Shown here one piece after another: positions 11,936 to 24,158 of a stretch of 64,000 nt of DNA. Every line of letters starts with the position of its first letter. The stretch's first letter is position 1. Source of the DNA: Datnioides undecimradiatus (Eukaryota > Chordata > Actinopteri > Lobotiformes > Datnioididae); assembly GCA_008933995.1 (NCBI GenBank), contig WARS01001600.1, positions 1 to 64,000 of the forward strand, read 5' to 3'. The position numbers and the translations under genes are program-made. The notes under the pieces were generated by a model. It was not told the origin of the DNA. It did no database searches and saw nothing but the letters and a program-made list of their open reading frames with translations.

Positions 11936-14440
11936 CCCTTATCATTGACAAAGACCTCATGTTTGTGTGTTTCTTATCACAGAACACCTACTTCACACAT
12001 ATCCACACAGGTTACCACAAAGTAGCTAGCGTGGCGTGTTGTGTGCTGCCCCCTACAGGCTCCACCTTGTCTTTCAATGCACGTGCTCTGCCACTACCAT
12101 AACCTCACCACACAAGGAGGTTTTGGTGAGGAAAGAAGTGACGCACAACACACAGAGTAGGGAACCTAAAAGACAATCTCTCCCTCTCATGCACATGCTG
12201 CATAGGAGCTGTGTGATGGCACAACTTATTTATTTAAAACATCATGTAAGTGCAGATTTGATCATGCTCATTCATCTGTCCAGCCATTAGCCATAGCTGC
12301 CTATCCAGATCCTTTCAATTTATTTGTGCACATTCTAAGGAGCAAGATAAGTTGAGGGTTTGTCATAAACTTCTTGTTTGCACTGTTGTTTCATCCCCCG
12401 CCCTCATTTTGCATACAGTGCCCCATACAATGGTTTTATTGATTCTTGCTGTCATCTATTTCAGATTGGTTTTGATGTTTTTTATAAGTCAGGGGGGTTT
12501 TTTTTTATCCCTCATCGAAGTTATATCATTGCATAATTTATTAAATTGATTGCATTTGGTGTTGTTTTATGGACCTTAAATGCTAAGTCAGTTTCTTTAC
12601 AGTTTATTTATAGTTTTCCAGGAATAGAAAAATCCGATTTTTACAGACACAGACTCAGTTTAGTGTATGTGTGTGTGTGTGTGTGTATGCACCTTTAAAC
12701 TGACCATTTTACAGTGAACTATTCAACATTTCACTCCGTGCTGCCCAGAAATACATCCACCAAAGATCAGTAGGCTATCAGTCTTATTATTATAATGTGG
12801 AATATATACAGTATTTATTGATTTTTATGATACAGCCTCCACCTTGTATAAGAGGAGCATTGATGTTTGATGTTTGGTGCTATTGATTTTTCCTATAGCA
12901 AGCAACTTAGCAGAATAGGGGATTCCTGAGTGCACAGTGTTATGGCGATGTACACCAACGATTCATCAAGCCACAAAATTTAATATTCACATGTGTAGTG
13001 GCTGTTTGGAAAAGATACTATGTGTATGGGCTGTTGAGAGAAATCTCAGCTCAGTGTGCGACAGCCTATTTTTAACAGTGTTTTTATCCTCCAAAAGTCA
13101 ATATCTCAAGCATATACATGCAGCAGTATTCCCCTCCTCACTATTACAATTTTCCAGTTTTGTTTTGTAACACTACTGCTATACTTGAATACTAGAAGGT
13201 GTGATACAAGACCAGAAAGTCGGTATGAAGGTGTAGCGATGACACACAGCAGGTTATGTGAGGAGAGTTACAATGCTGGGACCCGTTTTCCCGCTTTATC
13301 ACAGTAGTGCTGATTTAATGTTAGCATAGCATGAACCACAGCCATAGACGCCAGCACAGAGAGAGGCAGCAGTGCAGTGCCGGCACCAACCTAAGTATTG
13401 AGTTATAATGTCTGTGCTAATCAGTGTGAGACTTATTCGAAGTGAGAACGTGTGTAATTGTTTGCAGGGTGGGTGATTTATTTATTATTTCTGTTTGGTA
13501 TGCATGTCATTTCTTGACTTTGTGTGTTTGTGAGGAAAGTGGTCTCTCTGCCTGCTTAGATTTACGGAATAATGAACTTGATGGAGATTTGTTTTACATT
13601 AAGAAAAATGTTTGAAGTCCGGATGTAAATTTATTGTTTACCTGTTGAGTTAATCCAGATGTTTCTTTTTTTTATTATTATTTAAAAAAGTAAGTTATGT
13701 TATTTATTGTGTCTTTTGATTACTGTCCAACCTGCTACTAGCTGAAAATATTGGCTGAAGCCTTTTACAGCCGTTAAAGCCCCTGAAGACTTGATTTTAG
13801 ATTTTAAGTATTCCTATGTAATTATCTTATATATTCATGACTAATAAAGAAACAATCAAAGTTAGGAGAAATATGATTTAATAAGAATTTTAAAAAACTC
13901 TAATCTCTGAAATTCACTAATATGCTTCAACAAGATGGTGCGAATGTGGTTTGATCAGATTTGATTGATAAATAAAAGCAGCCCAATTGTCATCATATCT
14001 TGATTCAAATTCTGATTGGTACATTTTGTGACATCATATAGATGTTCTCATTAAAACCAGTGAAAATGCAGACACTTCGAACTATCTCTATTGTCAGTGC
14101 ATTGTTCAGGTTTCAGGATATTCATCACAGAGGCACAGATAAGAGTTGCACCAGCAATGGCTTCAACGGATCAGAATACATTACAAACACTGAATACTCC
14201 CATGTTGTGATGTTTGTTTGAATGCTAAACTGGCTCAGTCGTTAAACTCTTGATTTTCTGCCCCCGTCATTATCGCAACTTAATTTCTTGCAATGCTTTC
14301 ATTCGTAATCCAAAGATAAATGACACGTAAAGGAAAGGTACTTTCTGGAAAACCAGCTTATATGCTCATTTGTTTCAGACTAGATGACACAGTTGATATT
14401 ATCGTCATGTCTCTACACCAGACATGAAACTGCAGGGAAT
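11936..14440. other. Non-coding AT-rich stretch, possibly distal tbcel 3' UTR
   Basis: No exon or domain seen. It contains a short (TG)n run at 12669-12686, several ATTTA/TTATTTATT AU-rich motifs around 13470-13720, and AATAAA at 13843-13848. The AU-rich motifs and poly(A) signal would suit a long tbcel 3' UTR, but this is only a possibility. Confidence 0.4.
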
Positions 14441-14600
14441 GCTTAGCTTATCTTAACATCAAGACTGTAGACCCAGGGGAACAGGTAGCTCAGCTCTGTC
14501 CAGTGGGAACAAAATCCGCCTACCAGCACCTGCAAAGCACACTGATTAAAATGTTATATCTTCATATCATTTAATCCTTACAAAGAAATGTAAGTGTAAA
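14441..14600 (+). repeat. Fold-back element fragment (copy A)
   Basis: The block from GCTTAGCTTATCTTAACATC through AACAAAATCCGCCTACCAGCACCTGCAAAG matches the left half of a teleost fold-back/MITE-like repeat as I remember it (TTAGCTTAGCATAAAGACTGG arm, then CCGCCTACCAGCACC). Only one arm is present, so this copy is truncated. Related copies lie at 31421-31613 and 49385-49835. Confidence 0.7.
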
Positions 14601-16400
14601 TGTAATGGTGTGCGGTCTCTACTATGATCAAGTATGGTGCATAACCCTGTTAGTATTGAGCTTCAATAGTGACAGACAGCAAATAATTGTGATTCCTAAA
14701 AGGAAAAAGGAGCATTTTTAATGTAAGAAATCAACTGACGTAGCAAAAACACCTTCTGAAGAGTAACTGAGGTTGGGCTTTTCCTTTGAATTTATTTCAG
14801 GTATAACCCATTAAACTCAGTGCAGCAAAGTTGAAATACTGCACAGTGAAAAATGTGATAAACTGATATGAACCCTCTTTCTGTTACATTCGGGCTTGCC
14901 TGCTGAAATGGGGATAATTCATACACTGAAAAGGCTCCATATTTCCTTTGCCTAGTTAAATACTCAACACATAATGCTGGACATCTGGCAGCTTCAGTGC
15001 AGCACATCCTGTTTGAATAAAAACCTGTGAAACTAAATAGATACTTACTACCCTTGATATATCAGTAAATACACACCTTGAATCATCATCTGCCTCTAAA
15101 AGTAGTGCACCAGAGCTCACGTGGATCTCAGAAGGCTATATTTGTCTTTGATTATAGTGTTATAGATTTTGGTTGGACTAAATGTGCAGGTTTCATCCCT
15201 GCTTAGACTTATACACCAGTATTTAAGCTAATCACCTCACTCAACTATATTTAAATGGGACTGCGCATAATCTGTGGAAATTAAAGCATAATAATGTTTT
15301 GTAGGAACCTATATGAATTCTTAAATGGAGCGGAATGAGTCATCTTACTTGTATTAGTAAATGTAGAGAAGATGTGTCACTGAACGGTAATAAATGGCAG
15401 TCTCTCTTCACACTGTGTGACACTTTGTTTCATTCACAGCAGCAGCTTTGGAACCATGTCAGGGGTCTGGATGTGTTTCATGGTACAGATGGTTATACTG
15501 CGGTATGATTTTATGACTCATTCACTTTGATGCAGAGGCTTGCACACTCCAGCATGAGTGACTACTTGAGTGCTAGAACGTGGAATACTTAAAAAATCTC
15601 AGACACGATCATTTAGGAAATAGTCGACCCAACTATATTTATACTCTTACATTATGCGTGAGTATTGTCGGTGAATTGAAGGAAATATTGAACTTCAGTG
15701 TGCATAAGAATAGAAGTTAATGACAAAATAATATAAGACAGGTACATATAATTATTTATTTTACATTTTTTGGGTTCTTTCATTGTTTGTGAATTATTAG
15801 ACATTCACAAAAATTGTAAGCTTTGCTAATGCCTGTTCAAAATTGTGCATTATGTAGGTCATGTAAAACAAATGTAACTGCATTGCAAGAAACAATGATC
15901 TCTGTGCTAGGAGGTGCTTATTCCATATTCATCATTTACTTTATTTAGTCACACAACTCAGCTACTAAAATCCATTAGTATTAATGTTGTTCATGTGTTT
16001 TTACTGAAAATAGAATAGCTATAAATATCACATTATTTATTGACTGCTTTCAGAAATATAACTTATGTGTAAAACACATGAACATATATTTTAGGTGACT
16101 GAGGTTTCTCTGTAGGCATTGTTTTTTAAATGGGTTTTAATTTTAAAAAAATGTAGGCTACACATTGTAGGCTTGACGGGAGTAGAAATGATCTTTCGCT
16201 ACTATTTACAACTGGTATGCAGCAATATTTCCGGGGTGGGGGGTGGGGGTCAGCTGAAGTGAAAATGAACGATTATTGAAAATAAGTGTCCATCTTTCCC
16301 ATTTACCTGAACGTAGCATTTTTTCAATGAAAGACACCTCTGATGTTTACGTTCGTCACCATAGCGACGGTGTAGGAGGCGGTTCGCTGATCTGGCTGGT
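14601..16400. other. Intergenic AT-rich DNA, no gene seen
   Basis: No coding signature, strong splice pair or clear repeat. Short open frames here show no domain. It separates the tbcel unit from the usp2 promoter. Confidence 0.5.
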
Positions 16401-16422
16401 GACGCTCACGGAGAGGTATGAA

Positions 16423-16459
16423 CCAATCAGAAGCTCGCTTTGTTGCCTGACTGACGTCA
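16423..16459 (+). promoter_or_regulatory. usp2: usp2 upstream promoter: CCAAT box plus palindromic CRE
   Basis: CCAAT at 16423-16427 is followed 24 bp later by a full palindromic CRE, TGACGTCA, at 16452-16459. The sequence around becomes CpG-richer than the flanks. Candidate exon-1 donors follow at 16613 and 16707. CCAAT/CRE pairs fit a cAMP-responsive promoter; the link to the long usp2 isoform is inferred from position and strand. Confidence 0.6.
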
Positions 16460-16479
16460 CCGTTAAAGTGAAAAGAACC

Positions 16480-16707
16480 GTTACTTGGTTGCTGAACTCT
16501 ACAACTGCAAAGGGATAGAAGATATGGCTGAATACCAGCGTTGTCTTGATTAAAGCCCGCGGCAGTCTAGTCTTCTGTCCAACACTATCGGTAATCCTTT
16601 ACAGCAACTTAAGGTATGATCCAAAGAGCAGCACAAACCAGCCGTTAACATACTTTTTGGGGGGCGTTTCGCTGCCCGTTTGGATCGGGATGATCTCCAA
16701 CTGTGAG
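16480..16707 (+). other. usp2: Putative usp2 long-isoform 5' UTR exon 1
   Basis: Downstream of the CCAAT/CRE pair there are two usable donors: CTTAAG|GTATGA (exon end 16613) and TGTGAG|GTGAGT (exon end 16707). The next certain exon of the long isoform starts at 28044. An ATG at 16524 opens a tiny 9-codon upstream ORF. The transcription start is estimated, not seen. Confidence 0.45.
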
Positions 16708-17149
16708 GTGAGTGGATGCAGTTAACTAGCTACCTTACACCACCATAACCCTGATAGGTGCTGCTCTCTCCGGTGCACAGAAGCACAAGCCAAACTCATC
16801 ATAAACGTTGCCTTGCCGGTCGGAGATGAATTCGTTTCTTCCTTATCACCATGGAACACATTTTAGAAGTTACAACAAACCATTAAAATATTCGGCACAA
16901 GACATGGCTGCGACACAGCTCTCCCCTTATGTATAACTTCAAGTTATAAAACAGGTTAAAGTGTATTCTTGGGGCTGAAGCCGCTCTAAAAGTTCAGCTT
17001 TTGTTGAATCAAGTCTTGCGTATTCTGTGCGATGTAGCTGTCTGAAAGAGGAGCGGTGTCTTAGGAAGTTTTAAGGTCCCAGCTTTGTTATCGCCGGTTA
17101 AATGTGTATGATTTGCCTCAATGTGCCGTAACACCGCTGCTGTCCTGGC

Positions 17150-17447
17150 TAACGTTACACCGAAACTGTACTCCCGAGTTAACGTTAGCTAGCGACACAG
17201 CTGGTTAATAACCGAAGCGTGACGTTCACAGACGCTACACAGACAGAAATGATGGTCTAGCTTAGTTAATAGGCGGTGTATTAACTCTGTATCGCCCAGT
17301 CTCAAGGACTTGAGGGGCAAGTTTTCGCTGTTTAAATCTCCTCCCCGCCCCCTTCACGGACAGCACTCTGTCAAAGCGGCCCCGCTTCCATTACCGAGCT
17401 CGCGGGCTCTGAGTGCTTATCTAATCACGTGCGGGATAACGTTATCC
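17150..17447. promoter_or_regulatory. CpG palindrome cluster with E-box near the usp2 promoter
   Basis: The 8-bp palindrome TAACGTTA occurs three times (17150-17157, 17180-17187, 17437-17444). The last sits inside the 14-bp perfect palindrome GGATAACGTTATCC (17434-17447), just after a canonical E-box CACGTG (17426-17431). The surrounding 17.3-17.6 kb is CpG-rich (CCCCGCCCCC, GAGCTCGCGGG). Mammalian Usp2 is a clock-controlled gene, so an E-box here is plausible biology. Function is inferred. Confidence 0.45.
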
Positions 17448-19144
17448 GCACGCTCTGTGGGGAATCTCTGAAATACAGTGATATTTTCTTCATATCAGCG
17501 CGTTCAGAGGCACGAACGGCCGCAGTGCAGTGCATCAACTATGGCTCCTGTGCCAGTATCGTCCCATCTCCTCCTGCTGTCATGTAACGCTATAGCCCCG
17601 ACAAAGACCGTCCGTCCACCACACTACTACGTCTGCCTTTTTCCATTGTCCAGCACACATGCGTCAACTGTTTCCCTATGCAGGGAAATGCTCGATTTAC
17701 TAATTTACTGGTGATGGTGTATCATTTTCAAACACCTTCATTGCAATACATGTATGTCCACAATAAGGCAGAAAATAAGGAATATGATTGTTATTTTAAA
17801 GAAATGATCGAATTTCAACAACAATGCCACATAAAGCTGAAGTACAATTAGTATGATGGGCGTTTTAATTAATGACAAATTTCACTTTGATGTTTGAAAT
17901 TTTAGAGCAACCAACAGCCAGCAAATGGCAGTGTATGGTTGGTACACTATCTATAGTATTTGCTATGCAGTGGCGTACTTTACTGGAGCTGGATGCCTGC
18001 AGATGAAACTATGATCCAGTGAAACTTGACTCTCACTTCAGATTTTAATTTCTCCGAAAGCAGCCAATCTGCTGGCTAAAGCAGTGTTGCGGACTTGATG
18101 TTCACCCAGCTTGGCTTATAAAAAGCCCTAATGCTAGTCCTTTAAGAGCAAATTGGAATGCCACTGAGTGTTGAGTGACCTGTAGAGGTCATAGGCGTCT
18201 GCTATATTTACCGGCTCTGTAACTTGATCTGTGGCATTCTGGATCGCTGTGCTCATACTATCCTCTCACACTCTGGGGCCACTGCCTCCCATGTAGCACC
18301 CCATTGCTTTCTGTCAATTGGGCTGGCCGCTCAGAACAACAAGGGTGAGCCTCTTACAAACCAACCTAACCGCCACTCTTCCTCCCTTTTCTTCGTTTAG
18401 GTACCTGCTTGTCAGTTGAATGTCTATGGTGTGGGCTGTTTGCACAGCTGCAGGGTACGTCTTCCCAAGGAGACAATAATAGAGGACAGGGAGTAACGTT
18501 TCGGAAAGTTCTGGCTTTTTCTAGCATGAGTAGAAGGTTTGTGAATAACCGTCTGGGGCAGCGCATATCACCAGTTGAAATGCGTGAAATTTGAAATCAT
18601 AGTAAAAATACTGTATGTATAGCAACTGGTTGCAATTGTAAAATATGAGACAAGTGCTGGAAGAGCCACATAATGACGCTGTACAACTCGGAGTCAACCT
18701 GCCACCTTTCTCTTTACCTGAACTTTATCACTGAGCAACTTTTCCGGATTTGATAATAGCAGCTGAAGGATGCATCATCAATCTTTAATGGTCGGACACG
18801 AAATCCGAAGAATGTGTCGTCCGGAGGCCTGTGTGCTCACTTCATGCTGAGCGTGTCTGCTGTCAAGCAGTGTGCTGGGAGAAACAAACCCAGAACAGTT
18901 CAAGGAGACGCTCATTTCTATCCTTGTCAGCTTTTATGATACATCTCACACGTAGTAATTGCCATTCTCCGTCAAAATATACTGTCAGTGTGTTTGACTG
19001 CATGTGTTTTAGTGATGCATTCTACCTGTTTCTGATCACAGTTACCTGAAACGAAGCAACAGAAAAAGATGAAGACATCTTGATGTTGACGTTGGGCTGT
19101 TTGCTGCTGAATGGTCATGTAGCATGTCTGTGTGTTTCCCCCAG

Positions 19145-19272
19145 GAGTGAGCAGTGTCACAGAGATCGTGCCTGTGTGTGTGTGTACACTGTGGGGTAGC
19201 GACAGTAGAATGAGCTGCCCCGGACCCATCACTGTCTGCGGGGACTGACACGCACCGCTACAACTACGGCAG
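19145..19272 (+). other. usp2: Candidate alternative 5' UTR exon of usp2
   Basis: A 128-nt segment is bounded by a strong acceptor (GTGTTTCCCCCAG) and a good donor (GGCAG|GTAACT). Its only ATG opens a 12-codon frame that closes within the segment, so it would be non-coding leader. It lies on the right strand between the upstream promoter and the coding exon at 28044. No transcript evidence is available. Confidence 0.3.
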
Positions 19273-21142
19273 GTAACTACTTCACACACATGCTCTTGCA
19301 CACACAGAAGCTGTCCCAGTTGTAGTGTGAGATCTAAAGTGTCTTCGAGTGTATGTACTTAAAAGTGCTTCCCTGCTATACATCTCTGAAGGCATGGTTC
19401 AGGTGTGTCACAGCAGAGTTGACTAGTCTCTTCATGAAACAGAGTCAGAAAAAGTTAGACAAATAAGTTATATTTTGTGTTCTGTCAGCTTACAAATGAC
19501 TCACGGAGATGACTAAACTGGAAAGGCGATGCCGCACGTCAGTTCCTCTCAGCTTACAGCGGCGCTGCCATGTAGACATTTAGACTATGACACTAATAGG
19601 ACATTTAGATTGCAGGTTACACCGCTAAAAGGTTTCGATGATGCCAGTATGGCTGAAAAAAAACATGTTGGAAAACACATTCAACAGTTCTGTTTGTACA
19701 CACGCATTATCAGCACGTGCTCCCTGCGTTAGACACCAAAGCTGCCGCACACTCCGTCTGTTATATAATAGAGTGATGGTAACATTATCATAATTTTCTT
19801 TGGCTTTAAGAAAATAATTGTTAAGTCAAAGCAAGAGGAAACAAAAGGTTTCGTGAAGGTTGCACAAGCAGCAAAAGCACAATCACCTGGATCTGGATCA
19901 GCCTGGATCTTAGAACAGCCAGACGTCCTTGGTCTGATGATCTGAGGCGCCTCCTCAAGTTTATGGGGCACAGGAATTCCTCTAAACGCAGACCACGTAG
20001 GGCCTTGAATTTGGAAAGTAACATTTTAAAATACTGAGAAAAACTAAGACTGGTTTCGTGTGTGATCCGAGTTTTTCTTAAAAGCGTCTCTGCAGAGTTC
20101 TGCTCCAGTTGGAGAGGAGCTGGAGAAGATTTTCTGAGGCAGGCAGAGACAAAACATTACTACTACTGAAGCGTAACTGTGCCAGGCCGATATCAGCTTA
20201 TTTCAGGTATATAAGCTGATGATTAACAACAATCAGCAAGGCAATGACAAGCTGATTTCTCAACTGCAAAGAAAGGGATTCATCTCAAGATCTTTTCTTT
20301 TTTCCTCTGTACGTGTTAAGAAATGACTCAGCTGATCTGTTTAGGTTCTTTAAACCTTTTAAACCCGAAATACAAGTATCAATTGTGCCCCCTTAAAATC
20401 CAAGTACCAGTTGCACTGAATTGTGTCAACCCTCATAGAAAAATTGAAATAGTAGAGACAATAGAAGCAATAAGAGATTTTAAGTTTTTGTGAACAGAAT
20501 CAGACCAGAAACGGATCCTTGATGCTTATTTAAATGATGTGATAACGAAACATGACATGGACAGCTTGGTCCGACAGATAAGATACACAGCTTATTTATA
20601 GTTCCAGCCTCATAATGTCACATGTGGTACTTAGCAGAGTGTGTTAGCTTCATGTTGAACACAAAGAGTCCTGTCAGCGGAAATCATATTAGATCAGTAG
20701 TGTTTTTTGGTCTTTAATTCAAATTGGTGATATCACCAACCCTCAGTGCTGTTGTTGTTGTTGTTGTTGATTGACTCTTTGCCAATAGGTGTGCCTAAAA
20801 GTGAAATTGGTCCACCGCTGTGAAATAAGGCTGCAACAACTTTATCGTATCCGGTGTGACTCTCATCATCACTCAGTGGAATGGCAGAGATTGATCGGTG
20901 TTTCAAATAATAATGGTATCTAATTGGCCGAATGATTAGCTCAATGAATAAAGAATTATGCCAGTCAGCTGCAGAGGCTACAGCATCAATCACAGCAGCC
21001 TGAAGAATCACTCCTCTCTGAGGTCACTGCTGCTTTTATGGCTCCTCCTGTGAGTCACCAACAGATGGTGGTAATGATAAATACTAATTGGTTGCTCCTC
21101 TCTAGGTTTTCATGTGGTAGAAACCTGATTGTGTCTTTAAAA

Positions 21143-21156
21143 GGGGGGGGGGGGGG
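21143..21156 (+). repeat. Poly-G run
   Basis: Fourteen consecutive G residues after AAAA. It may form G-rich structure and is prone to sequencing error. Confidence 0.9.
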
Positions 21157-24126
21157 ATTGCCTTGCAGCAGAAAATGCAGGTGTATGAAAGTATGAAACA
21201 TCTTTTTCCCTCAGCTGCAGCTTCAGAGAATTTAATAAAGTACGTTCAAGGATGGAAAAGGAAAGGTTAGAGAGTTGTTACAGTCAGAGCTTTGGAAGGC
21301 ACTGCTCGAGGGTTTAGGACAAGCAAAACCGTGGATATTTAATCTCTTCTTTCATAACATTTTTATGAACCAGATGTTTTTATCACCGCTGTAATTTTGT
21401 GGTCTCATTTGGCACTCTGAGTATCCTTGCTCCAGCACTGTGCATTCCTCTGGTTCATCTCCTTTTTCTCCTTTGTACCTAGCTGAATAATACTGCATTA
21501 TATACTGCATTGTACTGCCATACACTAGACTTGGCTGAGAGTTGAATGGCATCCAAGCAGTAGCTAGGGAAGGCTGGAGATGGTCCAACTATGGCTTGTC
21601 GGAATAGCCAAGTAGTCAAGCCTAGTTTTAATACGAAACAGCTCGGCAACTAGCTTCAGCGGGCAGAGAGGGAGGGCAGAGGCGTCAGTGTGGCCCTCAC
21701 AGACATCAGCAGTCTCTTATCTGCTCACATTTCAGGGTATATATAGCCGCCTATACGACCAAACCAAACCCGGCACAGCTCAGAGACCTCCTAATGACAC
21801 CCACGTTGCGTTCTAACATTATTCCATATGAGAAGCACAACGTGTCAGCGTCATTTAGGGTTTTTTTGCCTGGTGGCACATGTATGTTTGCACTGCTGCA
21901 GCTGTTTTAGTTTGTATTGTTGTCACGGTAACAAATCAGCTTTTCAGGTGTCAAAGAAAAGACCAAAAAGCCATCAAACTGACCTCTCTATAATTCTTTA
22001 TATGTTGACAATATGTCAATATTGATTGTATAGCTTGCTGCGTTGCCTCCAAGTATAAAAGAAAAGGTGTAAACTGTTAGCACTTCCTGTATTGCAGGTG
22101 CCAACTATCACTTGTCATTATAGTGATGATAATAATATTGTTACTGAGAGGATGAAATGATGAGAATTATGAGGAGGTGTTAATGAAATACTTGGTAAAC
22201 AATGAAACATTTTTAGAATAACTGGTTCATCAGGTCTAATGCTGAACTGCTGTTTCCAATCCGTGCTTTGTAGGCAGGATTAACAGTGAGGATGTAACCC
22301 TCCTTGATAGCTAGCTAGGTTGCTATGTAGCTCTAGCTATAAAAAATAGGGTAAATAAAAAAATAGAAAGCACACGAACCAGTGAAGGTGATGACAAGCA
22401 ATAGATGAAAAGGCTGAGCTGCTGGCTTCATCTGGGCAATATCTCAATATTATATCAGTATCGTGATATAGGCTGTATTACAGCGGAGTGATTTTCTGAA
22501 CTTACCGGCTGTTCTGTTGTCCGCTGTTACACACTGAGCCATTATATCAACATCACTGATGATTATTCATCACAAACCTCAGTTTAATAAAACCACCAGC
22601 AGTCAAGTCCATGATGTCAGTGCGGTGTTAACATCAAGGTCAGAAATGTTGTGATATTTAGGAGAGCACAAGCAGAGTGAGACTTGAATTATTTGACTTT
22701 TTAGACATTTCTAGTGAGAGACAGGGATGCAGAGAAACAAACCGTCAGTCCGATTATCACTCACACACCAAGCCCCAAAGCAGCACTGACTCATCTGTGA
22801 TTGAGCCAGCCATTCGTACATAGTCTCACTCAAAATCACCCGAGAGCATCCGCGCTGATGTTACATTCATGCGATGTCACCCCAGGGCACGGAGGCTGTG
22901 GCGTCCTGCGTCATCACACACACTCTCGTACGGCACTTGAGATTGGCTCTGCTCACTAATAGGCCAGGGGGAGACCTGGGAGGACAATATGTACTGTAAG
23001 AGATCTGACTCACTGACTCATTACAATGATGGATTTTCAACAGAAGCACGTTTCACTGAGCTAATGGCCGCAATCACCATCGACAAGAGGATTTGCAATG
23101 TATCTCTGGCTCTGAAAAAGTTTTTCATCAAAAATTCAGATTATGCTTACTATATTTTATAAACTGGACAGGCTTTAGACCTCTGATTTATCTCTTTCAC
23201 GTCCTTAAACATACTGACCTCCTGCTGAATGTAGATCCAGGTGAATTAGAGTAAACCAGAACACTAAAGCTCCAGTGAAACCAAAACAGTGAACTGAAAG
23301 ATGCTAAACCAGGCCTGGCAACCCCCTTGACATTACATATGCTCATTTATTACAGGAAGCATGTGGCTAATATAGTGAATATAGTGCAAATTTAAAATCA
23401 AAAGTGAGTGACACCAGGTGAGCGTTGGTACTGCAGCTGTGAACAGGCAGCGGGCCTGTTGGAAGTGTCCCATGAGTGTGAATCGCTGCCACTAGTTGCT
23501 TGTGTTTTGTCAGTTGTTTTCTTGTGTCCTGTCCCTTAAATGCAGTTCCAGGTAGTGAAAGTGAGGTTCCTAAAAGCTTTTTAGCTTGCTTTCCTAAAAC
23601 CTGCCCTGTAAGTGAAACCTCATCTGTCCAGCTCTCTGCCAGGGATTGCCAGCAGTCAGCTGCTAAAATCTTCTCTTCCACTGCGCTCATGCAGCCACTC
23701 TGCCTCTCTGTTGACAGCTTTCTTAATACAGACATAGTAGAAGCTTGGCAGACCAACCAGCCCTTTCTTAGTAGTGGAATATTGTTTTTTCACATTTGGT
23801 TTGACTTGTTTAACTCTTTATTTTCCTCCGAACTGTGATATTTGTTTCAATCTTATCCCATTGTATAATTTTCTAGCAGACATTCACAGAGACAGAGTTG
23901 GTTTCTCTTTTTTATTTATAAGTAAAGAAAGGATTACAGAGCATTAAACGCAGCCATCAGTTTGTAGCGCTGATAGTAAGTAAATTGGCTAAGGAATATG
24001 CCCTGCTATTACTTTAAAGTCCTTTATGCGTCGGTAGCAAACAAACAAATGCAGCTTGTTGCCACGGTAGCTATGGTAACTACTGGTTAGCACAACCTCA
24101 GGGGAAGCAGAAAATGCAGAGTAGCC

Positions 24127-24130
<4 letters not shown>

Positions 24131-24158
<28 letters not shown>
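24131..24158 (+). repeat. (TG)n microsatellite
   Basis: Uninterrupted TG run of 14 units in putative usp2 intron 1. Confidence 0.95.
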
